From positions 120,355-184,354 of the forward strand of contig JAJLTO010000020.1 of the NCBI GenBank assembly GCA_030568195.1: a DNA stretch of 64,000 bases, given 5' to 3'. Under the pieces are notes generated by a model. That model had not been told where the DNA came from. It saw only the letters and a list, made by a program, of their open reading frames with translations, and searched no databases. Below, one piece after another: positions 44,563 to 55,242 of this stretch. Positions within the stretch are counted from its first letter, which is position 1. Each line of letters opens with the position of its first letter. The position numbers and the translations under genes were made by a program. Source of the DNA: Dipodascopsis uninucleata var. uninucleata (taxonomy: Eukaryota > Ascomycota > Lipomycetes > Lipomycetales > Lipomycetaceae).

Positions 44563-45818
44563 ATGAATTTTCTAAAGGATCTGGTGACTTCACACGGTGT
44601 TCATAACATTGAACGAGAGATGAAAATGGGTAATGATGACGACTACGACATTGTGCCCCTGACAAATGATTCTGACAGAGACTCTGACCCTCTAAGCCCT
44701 TCAGTTTCAAGTAAGTTAGATATGATACACGGTCTGATGGACATACAAGGGTGCTTGTTTCTAATTCCTTGTCTTCTCTCATTTTAGGTCTTCCTCGCAC
44801 GCCAGCACGTGAGCCACTGACCCCCAGTGTGGAGGATAAATCGGTTCGTTCTCCAGTGCTTGCAGAAGCACTCAAGACACTTTCAGTACAGCTCTCGACA
44901 TACGATGAGATAATAACAGACAAATGGCAGCTGCTTAATGAATTCCATGAATTAGATGCAAGGTTAAGACGTTTAGAGGCTCTAGATGCTATGATAAGGT
45001 CAAAGCCGGCTGTTAGAGAGTTGCTTGAGCAAGAAGATTATGATGTCAATTTAAGTCTGGAGTCAATTGAGCATCACTATGATACTTCCGACAACCTAGA
45101 GCAGTTTGACTATAGTTTCATGTCTGAAGTCTCCTTTAGCTCAATAGAAGAAGAGCCACCTCTTTTTTTTGGAATAAAACCGGAAAAGAAAGGAGCTTTT
45201 GAACGAACTGAATGTACTACATTCAATTTCTTTCCAGTTAGCATCTCCCAGAGCAATAAAAGTATAGATCTTGATCAGCAAAATAAAAGCAATAATATGT
45301 CAGAGACCGACTACTACAGATTTGAGGATTTCTATCCAATAGACGCCAACAAAAGACATCAATCACCAATTCGAGAGCGTCTGTTGAACAATGGATATTT
45401 GGATCGAATCGATGAAGAGTCACTTGCGATAAATCACGATCTCTCGAATGATATAATGCGAATACTAGATAGAATGATCACAAAGACTGACCGATACTCA
45501 GAATATCATAACAGAGAAAAGTCAGAACACAGATCTAGTAGCAGCAAGAATAATAACGACAAGAAAAAGAGTAGCACTACCAACTGGTTATCTAATGGAA
45601 ACGAAAATAGCAAGAATAAACTGAAAAAATTCATAAAGCCATTACGGTCAACAGCACCTCGTGTTCAATTACCTGAAACCCCGACAGCACAGTCAAGCAT
45701 ACTAGTTCCCAGAAAAAATAATTGCGGGTATTATGAGAAACATCCTAGAGGCGCTCTGAAGGTGCGCTTTGCCGACTACGATGAAGTTTGCGAGATAAGT
45801 GATGCCGATGAACTATAG
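44563..45818 (+). CDS. Orphan acidic protein with possible PP1-docking motif, 2 exons, 392 aa
   Basis: Model join(44563..44710,44788..45818), 392 aa. The 77-nt intron has GTAAGT, a TTTCTAAT branch and TTTTAG, and joins in phase to SLPRTPAREPLTPS, a Thr-Pro-rich stretch. Residues 75-125 look like a short coiled coil (LNEFHELDARLRRLEALDAM). The middle is acidic and disordered. Near the C-terminus GALKVRFADYDEVCEI contains KVRF at 374-377, a match to the [RK]VxF docking motif of protein phosphatase 1, followed by an acidic ending as in many PP1 regulators. I do not recognise a family. A PP1-regulatory or scaffold role is inference from this motif alone. Confidence 0.65.
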
Positions 45819-47190
45819 GTTTTCAAATACCAAGGACTTCACGAATTCACCGCTGAACTCAAATAGTTTGAATTAAGAAGCCAAGAAATGGTTTGTATTC
45901 TATCTAACATCTATGTCCTCGAGGTTCAAAGTATGCCATATCTATTGATATCTCACAGGCGATACGTGTGTCTAGTGAATGTAATAATCACTTGCGTTGT
46001 GAAACTATGTCTGCGCATTTATTTAATGTCGTAGTCATGCGTGTACTATATTTGCATTGGCTACCTATGGCATAACTAATGACTTATGCAAGAATCCGTT
46101 TAATGGACGATAATAAAAAATCACTGATATATTTAAGATCAGCCGAACTTTGTATAATAGTGTTTGCGGCGCATCATACTCTTCTCCCGCCAAATAATAT
46201 TAAACATTATCATATATGCTCTCTCTATATCGCACAAAGTTCCATATATCAAATTTAAGGGCCAATCTATCTTCTAGACAAATTGATAGGACAGATAAGA
46301 TTCGAACGACGCATAGCTCCAGTCAATAATGTTTTGAATAAACACATTGTCTAGTGGGCCCGAATCCACAACTTGCATCTGGAAGCCAAGGCGAATATCT
46401 CACATGATGTGTTATATCTAGATGAACCGTTTGAGTGTGCGGATTCTAAGTAGTTCTGTACTAACTTCCTAGAGAGGAATAATGTATTCTTTGTTAGCCT
46501 TTTGATAGATAATCAATTAATTAATGGTCAAGATGAACCCTTAAGACCTTAAAAAGTTTATGTGAGGCTAAACAGCAATGATACCTTTTTTAATTTATAT
46601 ATCTTTCTAATAACATTAGAGCCCATTACATAATTCTCCCAAGATGAAGTCTGGGTTTGCGTTATCATTATTTAGACGTAGGCACTAAATTAGCCTAGAT
46701 TGCAGGTAGAAAATGACATTGCCCCGACCCATTATTATACATTCGCATCATTTTCCTATTTCTAGGCCGATTGCATAAAGCATGCATAAATACTACCCAG
46801 GTCCTTCATACAGTTACAGCTCTGATTGAAGGCTTTTGAAAAGTCACGTAGCGAATGGATATCATGAAGTCACTGTGGCTTTAAGCTCGTGGCACATATA
46901 AGTGATATATACACTAGTACTGCGCTAGTATTGGATTAATACATTTGAAGTATAGATATGTATCACGGGAGGAGGCACAGCGAACTTTAAATTCGATCTT
47001 CCTTGGTACTCTGCGACACTGTAGTCGAGAGAGAAGACCATGAGCAAAGTACAAATATGCCCTCTAAACTAAGTGTAAATCCAATATCAGTCAAAAAATA
47101 TTGAGAGCTTCATATTTTGCTGCAATTTTGAATAGAACAGCAAGTTTTGTTCTACTCCGGATCCCTTCTGTTATATTAGAACTTACCTGG
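45819..47190. promoter_or_regulatory. Long upstream region of the ENA-type ATPase gene
   Basis: 1.37 kb with no gene. Two GCCAAG hexamers (45880-45885 and 46385-46390) match the PacC/Rim101 core, which would suit an alkaline-pH-regulated sodium pump, though hexamers of this kind occur by chance. The ENA frame stays open upstream to 47101 but contains no ATG before 47191. Confidence 0.4.
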
Positions 47191-50100
47191 ATGGTTGACA
47201 CTTCTTCATCTTCCGAAGCAAATGATCCGGGCGAGTCTTTGTCAGGTATATGTGGCGAAACCACAGAATTAGATGAATCAGTAGATGAACCACCGCCGTT
47301 CGCTGAATTAAATGAAAAGCAAGCTTATAAAGTCTCAGAAAATAATGTTGAATATTCGGACAAATATGGAGCAAAGTCCAACTCGAAGAATGCATCAAAC
47401 ATTTCTGCCCCTCCTCATGTCGTCAGTCCTTCTGATCTTGCTGACCGTTTACAATCAAGCTTGGAGACTGGCCTCAGTCAAGCAGAAGCGTCTTCACGGT
47501 TGGCGACACATGGCAAGAATGTCCTTGAAAGCGAAGGAGCAGTCTCGATCTTCAGTATTCTTATAAGACAGATCTCAAACTCGCTTACTCTAATTCTTAT
47601 TCTTGCTATGGCTTTGTCCTATGGAACAAGCGACTGGATTGAGGGTGGTGTTATTACTGCCGTCATTCTGTTGAACATAACTATTGGATTTTTTCAAGAT
47701 TTTAATGCAGAGAAAACAATGAAGTCACTACTTTCGTTATCTGCGCCTATGGCTAGCGTAGTCAGAGACGGGCAGATACTGAAGATCCAATCGCATGATA
47801 TTGTAGTAGGTGATATCGTCCAGATCAAGATCGGCGATGTCGTACCTGCAGATATAAGGCTTTTTGAGTCTATGAATTTAGAGTGCGATGAAGCACTTTT
47901 GACTGGTGAGTCTATGGCTGTCTCGAAGTCTATCTTGACTTTGAATGAGCCTTCACTATCTGTTGGTGATAGAATCAATGTTTGTTATACGTCTTCGACT
48001 GTCTCAAAAGGTAGAGGTACTGGTATTGTGTTTGCTACTGGTATGCACACTGAGATTGGCAAGATTGCTCAAATGTTGAAATCTGACAGCGATATTGTAA
48101 CCGACGATGACTCTTCTAGTTCATTGTCAGTAAAGAGGAAGACCTTATTGGACCGGTTAGGTTCTGTCAAGATGTGGTTTAAGGCGACTCTTGGTCTTAT
48201 AGGCACGCCACTTCAAGTCAAGCTTTCCAAATTTGCTATTGTCTTATTTGCACTTGCGTTACTTCTAGCGATTATTGTCTTCTCAGTCAGCAAATGGAAA
48301 GTTGATGATAATGTGTTGATTTATGGTATTTGCGTTGCCGTAGCTGTTATTCCAGAGTCCTTGGTCGCTGTTTTGACAATTACATTGTCAGTAGCGACTA
48401 AAGCAATGGCAGAAGGTCATGTCCTAGTACGAAAAATGCAGGCATTGGAGGCACTTGGTGGAGTTACAGATATCTGTTCTGACAAGACTGGTACGTTAAC
48501 TCAAGGAAAAATGATTACTCGCTGTGTTTGGGTTCCATCAATTAAGGATATGTCGTTCATCGAGGTTCAAGACTCCAGTGAACCATTCTCTCCAGAATCA
48601 GGCTATCTTCAGACCGTAGGCATGAAGGTCGTCGCTCATGATATCCTTGTTAATGAGCAGGTTAAAAGTTCTCTCTTTAAGCAATTTTTAAATGGTATTG
48701 GTTTGTGCAACCTTGCTTCTGTAACGAAAAGACGTATCGATTCTACTGACGAAGGAAAATGGACAGCAGTCGGAGAGCCTACCGAGATTAGCTTACAAGT
48801 ATTTGCTATGCGTTTTGAGAATGGTCGCTCCGAACTCGAAGATCAAGGATGGGAACTTATAAATGAGCACCCCTTTGATTCTTCTATCAAAAGGATGAGT
48901 GTTGTCTATAGATCTCCAGATAAAAAATATTTCGCTTTTATTAAGGGCGCGATTGAATCTGTCGCAGCTACTTTGGCTACAAATGATTATAGCTATGAAA
49001 ATACGCACTTTCGTGTCGAGGAAATGACACGAAGTGGTCTTCGTGTATTGTCTGTAGCTTATAGGACTTTTGAAGATACTTCTAAGATAGATTTCAGTAG
49101 CCGTGAAGCTGTTGAAACCGATATGAGGTTCCTTGGGCTCTGCGGTCTTTATGATCCACCTCGAGTCGAAACTCGAGGTGCTGTTCTTAAAGCCCAACAG
49201 GCTGGAATAAAGGTCCACATGCTTACTGGCGACCATCCTGGAACTGCTAAAGCTATTGCATACGAAACTGGTATATTGTCTCCAAATATGGCAATTGCGT
49301 CCCTTCCACATACAGTTATGATTGCGTCTGAATTTGATGCGATGTCAGAGCAACACATCGATACATTGCCAGAGCTACCACTTGTAGTAGCACGTTGTGC
49401 GCCATCTACGAAGGTACGAATGGTAGAGGCTCTTCACAGACGTCAAGCATTTTGTGTTATGACTGGTGATGGTGTCAATGACTCACCAGCTTTGAAACGT
49501 GCGGATGTAGGAATTGCCATGGGTCTCAACGGTTCAGATGTTGCAAAGGATGCAAGTGATATGATATTAACAGATGATGATTTTGCAAGCATTGTGAGAG
49601 CGATTGAGGAAGGCAGAAGATTATTTGATAACATTCAGAAGTTTTTAGTACATTTACTAGTATCAAACATATCTCAGATAATTTTGTTACTCTGTGGATT
49701 AGCCTTTAAAGATAGGAGTGGTGTATCTGTATTCCCTCTATCTCCTTTAGAGATTCTGTGGGCCAATATGATCACGTCTTCATTTTTGGCAATGGGTCTT
49801 GGTGTTGAGGAAGCGCAACCTGACATCATGCAACGTCCGCCACATGATCTAAAGGTGGGTGTTTTTACTTGGGAAGTCATTGTTGATAAAATGATCTATG
49901 GTTGTACTATGGGTGTTTTGTGTCTAGCTTCCTTTATAACTGTTGTGTATGGTGCAAACAATGGCAATTTGGGTGATAGATGCAATTATGAGTATAATGA
50001 TTCGTGCTATGCAATATTTAAAGCGCGAGCTACGGCATTCTCCGTTCTATCTTTCTTATTGTTGATTACAGCTTGGGAAGTTAAGCATTTTGCTCGGTCA

Positions 50101-50574
50101 CTATTTTGTCTTGACCCTCATGGATTTCCTGGTCCATTCTCTGTCTTTCCTGCGTTATATCATAACAAATTTTTGTTCTACGCTGTTGTTGGAGGATTTG
50201 TAGGAACATTCCCTGTTCTCTATATACCAATTATCAACAAGGTTGTATTCAAGCATTTAGGCTTGTCTTGGGAATGGGGTATTGTTGCATGTGCATGTGT
50301 CTTATACACTGTGGTGGTTGAAGTATGGAAGGCTATTAAACGAAGATTATCTCTCTGGTCTGGTAAGCTTGTACCAGTCAATCACGACATAGAGCTTAAC
50401 AAGTCAATTGCTACTATTGGAGAGCCAAACCAAATGGCTATCGCTTATTCGTCAAGTTCAAGTTCTACTGACGATTCACTTGCTTATAGAACTTATACGT
50501 CTGATAAGCATGTATCAAAATGTGCCGTTGTTAAGAGACCTGCGTCTGCAAAAATACGCTCCGTATCGACTTGA
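47191..50574 (+). CDS. ENA1: ENA-type Na+/K+/Li+-exporting P-type ATPase (type IID), 1127 aa
   Basis: Single exon; the first in-frame ATG is at 47191. It is a plasma-membrane P-type ATPase that exports alkali cations, giving salt and alkaline-pH tolerance in fungi. P-type motifs in order: LTGESMAVSK (actuator), IPESLVAVLTITLS (TM4), CSDKTGTLTQGKM with phosphorylated Asp431, MLTGDHPGTAKAIA, and GDGVNDSPALKRADVGIAMG. The N-terminal cation-ATPase domain starts about residue 75 (LADRLQSSLETGLSQAEA). The C-terminal half has six hydrophobic segments, and the tail is Ser-rich and basic. The length is a little over yeast Ena1 (1091). The ENA subgroup is favoured over SERCA or Pmr1 by TM4 (PESLVAV, not PEGLP) and by size; I did not align it. 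Confidence 0.92.
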   Translation: MVDTSSSSEANDPGESLSGICGETTELDESVDEPPPFAELNEKQAYKVSENNVEYSDKYGAKSNSKNASNISAPPHVVSPSDLADRLQSSLETGLSQAEASSRLATHGKNVLESEGAVSIFSILIRQISNSLTLILILAMALSYGTSDWIEGGVITAVILLNITIGFFQDFNAEKTMKSLLSLSAPMASVVRDGQILKIQSHDIVVGDIVQIKIGDVVPADIRLFESMNLECDEALLTGESMAVSKSILTLNEPSLSVGDRINVCYTSSTVSKGRGTGIVFATGMHTEIGKIAQMLKSDSDIVTDDDSSSSLSVKRKTLLDRLGSVKMWFKATLGLIGTPLQVKLSKFAIVLFALALLLAIIVFSVSKWKVDDNVLIYGICVAVAVIPESLVAVLTITLSVATKAMAEGHVLVRKMQALEALGGVTDICSDKTGTLTQGKMITRCVWVPSIKDMSFIEVQDSSEPFSPESGYLQTVGMKVVAHDILVNEQVKSSLFKQFLNGIGLCNLASVTKRRIDSTDEGKWTAVGEPTEISLQVFAMRFENGRSELEDQGWELINEHPFDSSIKRMSVVYRSPDKKYFAFIKGAIESVAATLATNDYSYENTHFRVEEMTRSGLRVLSVAYRTFEDTSKIDFSSREAVETDMRFLGLCGLYDPPRVETRGAVLKAQQAGIKVHMLTGDHPGTAKAIAYETGILSPNMAIASLPHTVMIASEFDAMSEQHIDTLPELPLVVARCAPSTKVRMVEALHRRQAFCVMTGDGVNDSPALKRADVGIAMGLNGSDVAKDASDMILTDDDFASIVRAIEEGRRLFDNIQKFLVHLLVSNISQIILLLCGLAFKDRSGVSVFPLSPLEILWANMITSSFLAMGLGVEEAQPDIMQRPPHDLKVGVFTWEVIVDKMIYGCTMGVLCLASFITVVYGANNGNLGDRCNYEYNDSCYAIFKARATAFSVLSFLLLITAWEVKHFARSLFCLDPHGFPGPFSVFPALYHNKFLFYAVVGGFVGTFPVLYIPIINKVVFKHLGLSWEWGIVACACVLYTVVVEVWKAIKRRLSLWSGKLVPVNHDIELNKSIATIGEPNQMAIAYSSSSSSTDDSLAYRTYTSDKHVSKCAVVKRPASAKIRSVST

Positions 50575-51053
50575 CATTAACTGATGAACAGTCAAAGTTC
50601 ACCTGGACTGTTCTGTACTCAGCTCGGTTATGAAAAGCCATATAATCATCAATCCGAATTATCAAATCAAATTTTTATTTCTTTATTTACGTACACATAT
50701 TTTATCATGTTTACTCTTTTCTCTATTCGGTACGCATGTTATTTTACCATTTTATTTTTCTTTTCTATATATATATATATATGCAGAATATAGTAAAGCA
50801 ACATATAGTAAAGGCAGATCATTTCAACCATAGGATAGAAAATTAAACTCGTATGCTAATGAAAATGTATCACCACCCTAATCCATATATTCTATTACTC
50901 ACAATGCGATTAATATCTATTAGCTTGCCTTGCTCGACAAGCATTTACTGTGTACTTCGTTAAGTATAGCTATTCCAATATAGCAAGTATTAGTGGGAAT
51001 TATACTAACAGTATATATCCGATTAAATTGTGTTTAACTAGTTATAAAGGACA
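50575..51053. other. Intergenic, ENA 3' region and ARO8 promoter
   Basis: 479 bp, very T-rich at the start, with a short (TA)n run at about 50767-50783. No gene. Confidence 0.5.
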
Positions 51054-52675
51054 ATGGTGTCACCACCTCCACCACAAATAGCAACAGAAGTCCTGGTGGA
51101 GCTGTCGCATCGTGATAATAAGCAAGCTGGCTACCCAATTGCCACTATGATGAAAGGAGAAAAGCCCAGTGCTATTAACTTATTATATCATCTTTCTGAG
51201 GAATCAAAAGTACGCCAAAAAAGCCTTTTAAAGGTGTCGTCGTCAATGGTAAAAGGTGATCCTCTAAGCATCTCATTGGCTGCTGGATTACCTGCACCTT
51301 CCCTATTTCCCTTGGAACAGATCTGTGTATCGTTCAAGGTTGGTAAGCGAGAAGGTGATAGAGCCTCAGAGTGGAAAGAAGATGGCCTGTATGATGAAAC
51401 TATATCAGTGAAAAAAACGAAGCATTCTACTCGACTAAATGAGTCTGCATACGACCTTAGTACTGCTTTGCAGTACGAACAAGGCACTGGATCAAAAGAG
51501 CTTCTTAAGTATATAACAGAACATACGCGAACTATTCATGATCCACCTTATAAGAACTGGCAATGCATTTTAACTGGAGGAAATACACATGCTATGGAAA
51601 CGACATTTCGTATGCTGTTAAATCCGGGTGATTATATTCTTATGGAGGAATTCGCATTTCCAGAAACAGTAGAGAGCTTGCGTCCTTTAAGGGTCAACAT
51701 GATTGGAATTAAAATGGATCAAGAGGGTATGCGTTCTGATGAACTTTCCCGAATATTGAGTACTTGGAATGAGAAAGAGAGAGGATCTAAGCGTCCAACT
51801 ACATTATATGTTGTTCCTAGTGGCCAGAATCCAACGGGAGCAACTATGAGCATTAAACGTCGCCAAGAGATATATGATCTGTGCAAAAAGTACGACTTAG
51901 TGATCATTGAGGATGACCCTTATTATTTTTTGCAAATGCGAGAGTACATATCTGATCCTAGTATTCCAATTCATTCCCCTAAGACAAATAAGGAATTTTT
52001 AGATGGTCTCTTACCTTCACTGACAAAACTCGATGTGGACGGACGAGTTTTGAGATTAGATTCACTCTCTAAAGTCTTTGCGCCCGGAATCCGATGTGGC
52101 TGGATTACAGGAAGCGAGTACTTCGTTGAGCGGGTTCTTCGCCATAACGAAGTTGGTCTCCAATTTCCGTCTGGACTTTCGATGGCTGTACTTTATAGCG
52201 CGCTTGTTGATTGCTGGGGTCAGGACGGTTACTTGGACTGGCTCGTCAATCTCTCTTGTGATTATACTAGTAGGCGCAATGCTATTTTACGTGCGATGGA
52301 GAAGCATCTTCCACGAGAAGTGTGCAGCTGGATTGTTCCTGCAGCGTGAGTATATATTTCAAGTTTTTGCTGTATCCCTGCATGTCAACTCTACTAACAT
52401 CTTTGCTATATTTTAGAGGAATGTTCGTCTGGATCAGAATAGATCACAGTAAATACCCTGTATCAGATCACGATATATTTTCTGTTGAAAATGCATTGTT
52501 TAATGCTAGTGTGGATGAGCATGTTATAATTCTTCCTGGAAGCTGGTTCAAGGTTAACGAAGAATACAATGAATTGTTTTTTCGTGCGACTTACGCGTGC
52601 GAGACTGCAGAAAACATGACGACAGCCATAGAGCGCTTTGGAATTGCAGTTAGACGCTGCTTTCAACTAAATTAG
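51054..52675 (+). CDS. ARO8: Aro8-like aromatic / 2-aminoadipate aminotransferase, 2 exons, 516 aa
   Basis: Model join(51054..52345,52417..52675), 516 aa. It is a fold-type I PLP aminotransferase for aromatic amino acids and 2-aminoadipate (lysine pathway). Signatures: SLAAGLPAPSLFPLEQI near the N-terminus, ALQYEQGTGSKELLKYI, TGGNTHAMETTFRML, VPSGQNPTGATMS, IIEDDPYYFLQM, and the PLP lysine Lys340 in LDSLSKVFAPGIRCGWI. The intron (GTGAGT, a perfect TACTAAC, TTTTAG) is phase 2 and restores PAAGMFVWIRID. The C-terminal domain ends RFGIAVRRCFQLN. Size and motifs match yeast Aro8 (500 aa). Confidence 0.93.
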
Positions 52676-52948
52676 ATAATATAATAGATCATTCGTGTAT
52701 AATATAATTTATAGACCATGTTTTATATCTGCTTCTATTTATTCAGTTGTGGATTTTAAAAGTGTTTACCACAAAAAGTTGTTGGGTTAGGTTATTGATA
52801 TGGACACGTCCATTGAGCATACTGCGTACCATCCTTTTAAGTCTGCAATATAAATATAAAGTCGAATTGATATTCACTTACAAGCAGGTTAATCCAAGCG
52901 TATAAGTAGTATACAGCGGATTATATAATAGACACGACCATTTATGAA

Positions 52949-53640
52949 ATGGGTCCCTCCAAGAGAAATGCCAAGGCTTCGGCAAGCTCCTCTAACAGTA
53001 CTACTTCACCCTCAGTTACAGGATCGAAATCAAGTAGTCTAGTACTTCCATCAGCGGCAGACACGTCTAAGATTATTCAAAATGTAGTTAAGTCGTATTG
53101 GAATGACACACCTCAACGACTTAAAATAGTCGACTCGTTCTTAGTTTTTCTTGTCGTTGTTGGAGTTCTGCAGTTTGTTTACTGTATACTCGTTGGAAAC
53201 TATGTAAGTCAATGGAGAAGGAGATACCTGCTTCGAACATGAAGCTTGCTAGAAAAATTGTTTACATATGATACTAACTGCTCATTTTTTTAGCCTTTCA
53301 ATGCCTTCCTTTCAGGATTCGCAATTACAGTTGGTCAATTTGTTCTGGCAGGTATGATTGCTGTTGGGTACCTAATAGTAATATCAATTGAGTGAATAGA
53401 GGCTCAATCTAACACACTGTTATTCGTTTCTTTAGCTTCACTACGGATTCAAGCGAATACTTCAAACAGTGGAGAATTCAAATCTGTTTCGCCTGAGAGG
53501 TAACTATTACTTATTTATGAGAAGTTTAAGCGATCTTGAGTATAGCTAACTGTGATGATTCGTTTTCGTATAGAGCATTTGCCGATTTTATATTTGGAAG
53601 CTTGATTCTTCACTTTTTTGCCTATAACTTCATCAATTAA
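52949..53640 (+). CDS. OST2: Ost2/DAD1 subunit of oligosaccharyltransferase, 4 exons, 147 aa
   Basis: Model join(52949..53203,53294..53351,53436..53499,53574..53640), 147 aa. Ost2 (DAD1) is a small three-helix ER membrane subunit of the complex that transfers N-glycans to nascent proteins. The core matches DAD1: LQFVYCILVGNYPFNAFLSG (across intron 1), then SVSPERAFADFIFGS, and a hydrophobic end. The first ~40 residues are a Ser/Thr-rich extension. Introns are 74-90 nt with GTAAGT, GTATGA and GTAACT donors and CTAAC-type branches; all phases agree. CTG codons at 53168 and 53345 sit on leucines conserved in DAD1. Confidence 0.95.
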
Positions 53641-54297
53641 AATCTATCTTTCATAAACTAGTTCTATTTTCTTGCATTTGGTAGCTTATGGATATAAAGA
53701 TCAAACAGATGCTGGTACGGATTTAGAAGGATAGAAAGTATCTTTTATTCAATGTAACATAATTCTTCGATTGACTCAAATTGAGAAATATGAGAAATTT
53801 ACGGTGTATCTAAGAATCTCTAGGATTGCGCAGCTCCAGCAAAGCAGACTGATTGTTTCAGAAGCCCGGGCATTAATCCTTGAATCACTGACAAAAGCAT
53901 ATTCATATTAAATGAGAATGTAGAGCCTTTATACCTTACGTATTCTAAAGGCCATATCTGCAACATATTAGTTCATGCTATGCTGATACTTTGGCTATTA
54001 AGCACTTGTAGATAGCGAGATATGGCTTAGGTATACGTACATCACTTCTGGGTACCAAATCTTATTCTATAATTCATCATTTGTATGTAATTATATATCA
54101 AGCCCTGTGAGAATGCTTTATTAAATGCTCAAATATTATTGTAGAAAATTGAAACCCAATTCTACGCGGCTTACTGTGTCTCGCATTTTCAACTACTTTC
54201 CGATCTCAGTGCTAGTTCAAATTTCTATATTTACTACAGTATAAATTAATCCTAAAATTACGATCTCAGATTCTTTAATATTGCGTATAATACTAAA
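53641..54297. other. Intergenic between OST2 and TMEM14
   Basis: 657 bp, AT-rich, same-strand neighbours. No gene or motif recognised; promoter of the TMEM14 gene. Confidence 0.5.
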
Positions 54298-55068
54298 ATG
54301 GTGGGTTTTTAGAACTCATATTTTTATTTATGACATTAAACACAGAGTATACGGTTATGTGCTGTCCAGCAACTTTGGACTGAGTTATGGAGCTGGTCTT
54401 CTAATTACTATGATACCTATGCTCTTTGCAAGCGGTTTAAGAATTCATGCTAATATATAATTAGGAACATCCTGCATTTACGCTCTCTGCCCTCTGCACG
54501 TTAGGGGGTATCATGGGTTACGCGTACGTAGTATTTTGATTGGGCGCATGAACAATGTCTGATTTTAGGAATCGTATGATGGGGTAGATTTTAAACTCCA
54601 TCGACATCCATACTCGGCGCAGAATATCTTTAACTTGAAACTGTTTTATAAAGATTAAATATTATATTTCTGACGTCAGTATTGAAATTTAGGAAGAAAG
54701 GATCGGTTCCATCACTTATAGGTGGAGTGTCTGTTGGTCTACTTTATGGCATTGGAGGTACAGCTTCTAGTCTTCTAGTGCGATTCGAAGTATCCTAACT
54801 GTGTAATGATAGGCTATTTGATTAAGCAGAACAATGAATATGGTATACACTGTGCTTTATCGGCTTCGATTGTGAGTTAGATTTTTTGTCATATGCGTTA
54901 AATATGATTATTCATTTGCTTACAAGCTGATGTAATATGCAGCTTTTACTCGCAGCTGGAGCTCCTCGTGCATTCTCTACGAAAAAGCCTGTGCCTATTG
55001 CTCTCACAAGTATTGGTGTTTTGGCTACAGCATACTACGCTAAAAAGTACAAAGACTTCTATCTATAA
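54298..55068 (+). CDS. TMEM14-family mitochondrial membrane protein, 5 exons, 103 aa
   Basis: Model join(54298..54300,54465..54523,54693..54757,54813..54871,54943..55068), 103 aa. The product is typical of the TMEM14 family (three to four helices, related to human TMEM14C, a mitochondrial inner-membrane protein linked to haem synthesis): EHPAFTLSALCTLGGIMGYA, KKGSVPSLIGGVSVGLLYGI, GYLIKQNNEYG, and a basic end. Exons 2-5 are secure: donors GTACGT, GTACAG and GTGAGT, and CTGAC/CTAAC branches. Exon 1 is the weak point. Exon 2 starts in phase 0 at GAA CAT, and the only suitable upstream start is the ATG at 54298, directly followed by a GTGGGT donor. The coding part of exon 1 would then be the ATG alone. 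Confidence 0.88.
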
Positions 55069-55242
55069 AAAGGGATCCAATTTAGGATACTCTGCTACTA
55101 AATAAGAGTTGCACAAGTATTTGGATGTAGTAGGAGTAGGAAAACAGTGTGCAAATTTACATTAGTCGCTGCTGCAAGTATACTTTTACTGAATCATTAT
55201 TACTTTCCTTGATAACTAGACGTAGAGTAGCATCTCCATTAT

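Noticed and set aside
46301-46330. Possible tRNA B-box (ttcgaac near 46311)
   Set aside because: The flanking sequence does not give an A-box or cloverleaf at the right distance. No tRNA was found in the window.
47101-47190. 30-residue N-terminal extension of the ENA ATPase
   Set aside because: The extended frame opens at TTG and contains no ATG before 47191, and the ENA family N-terminus does not require it.
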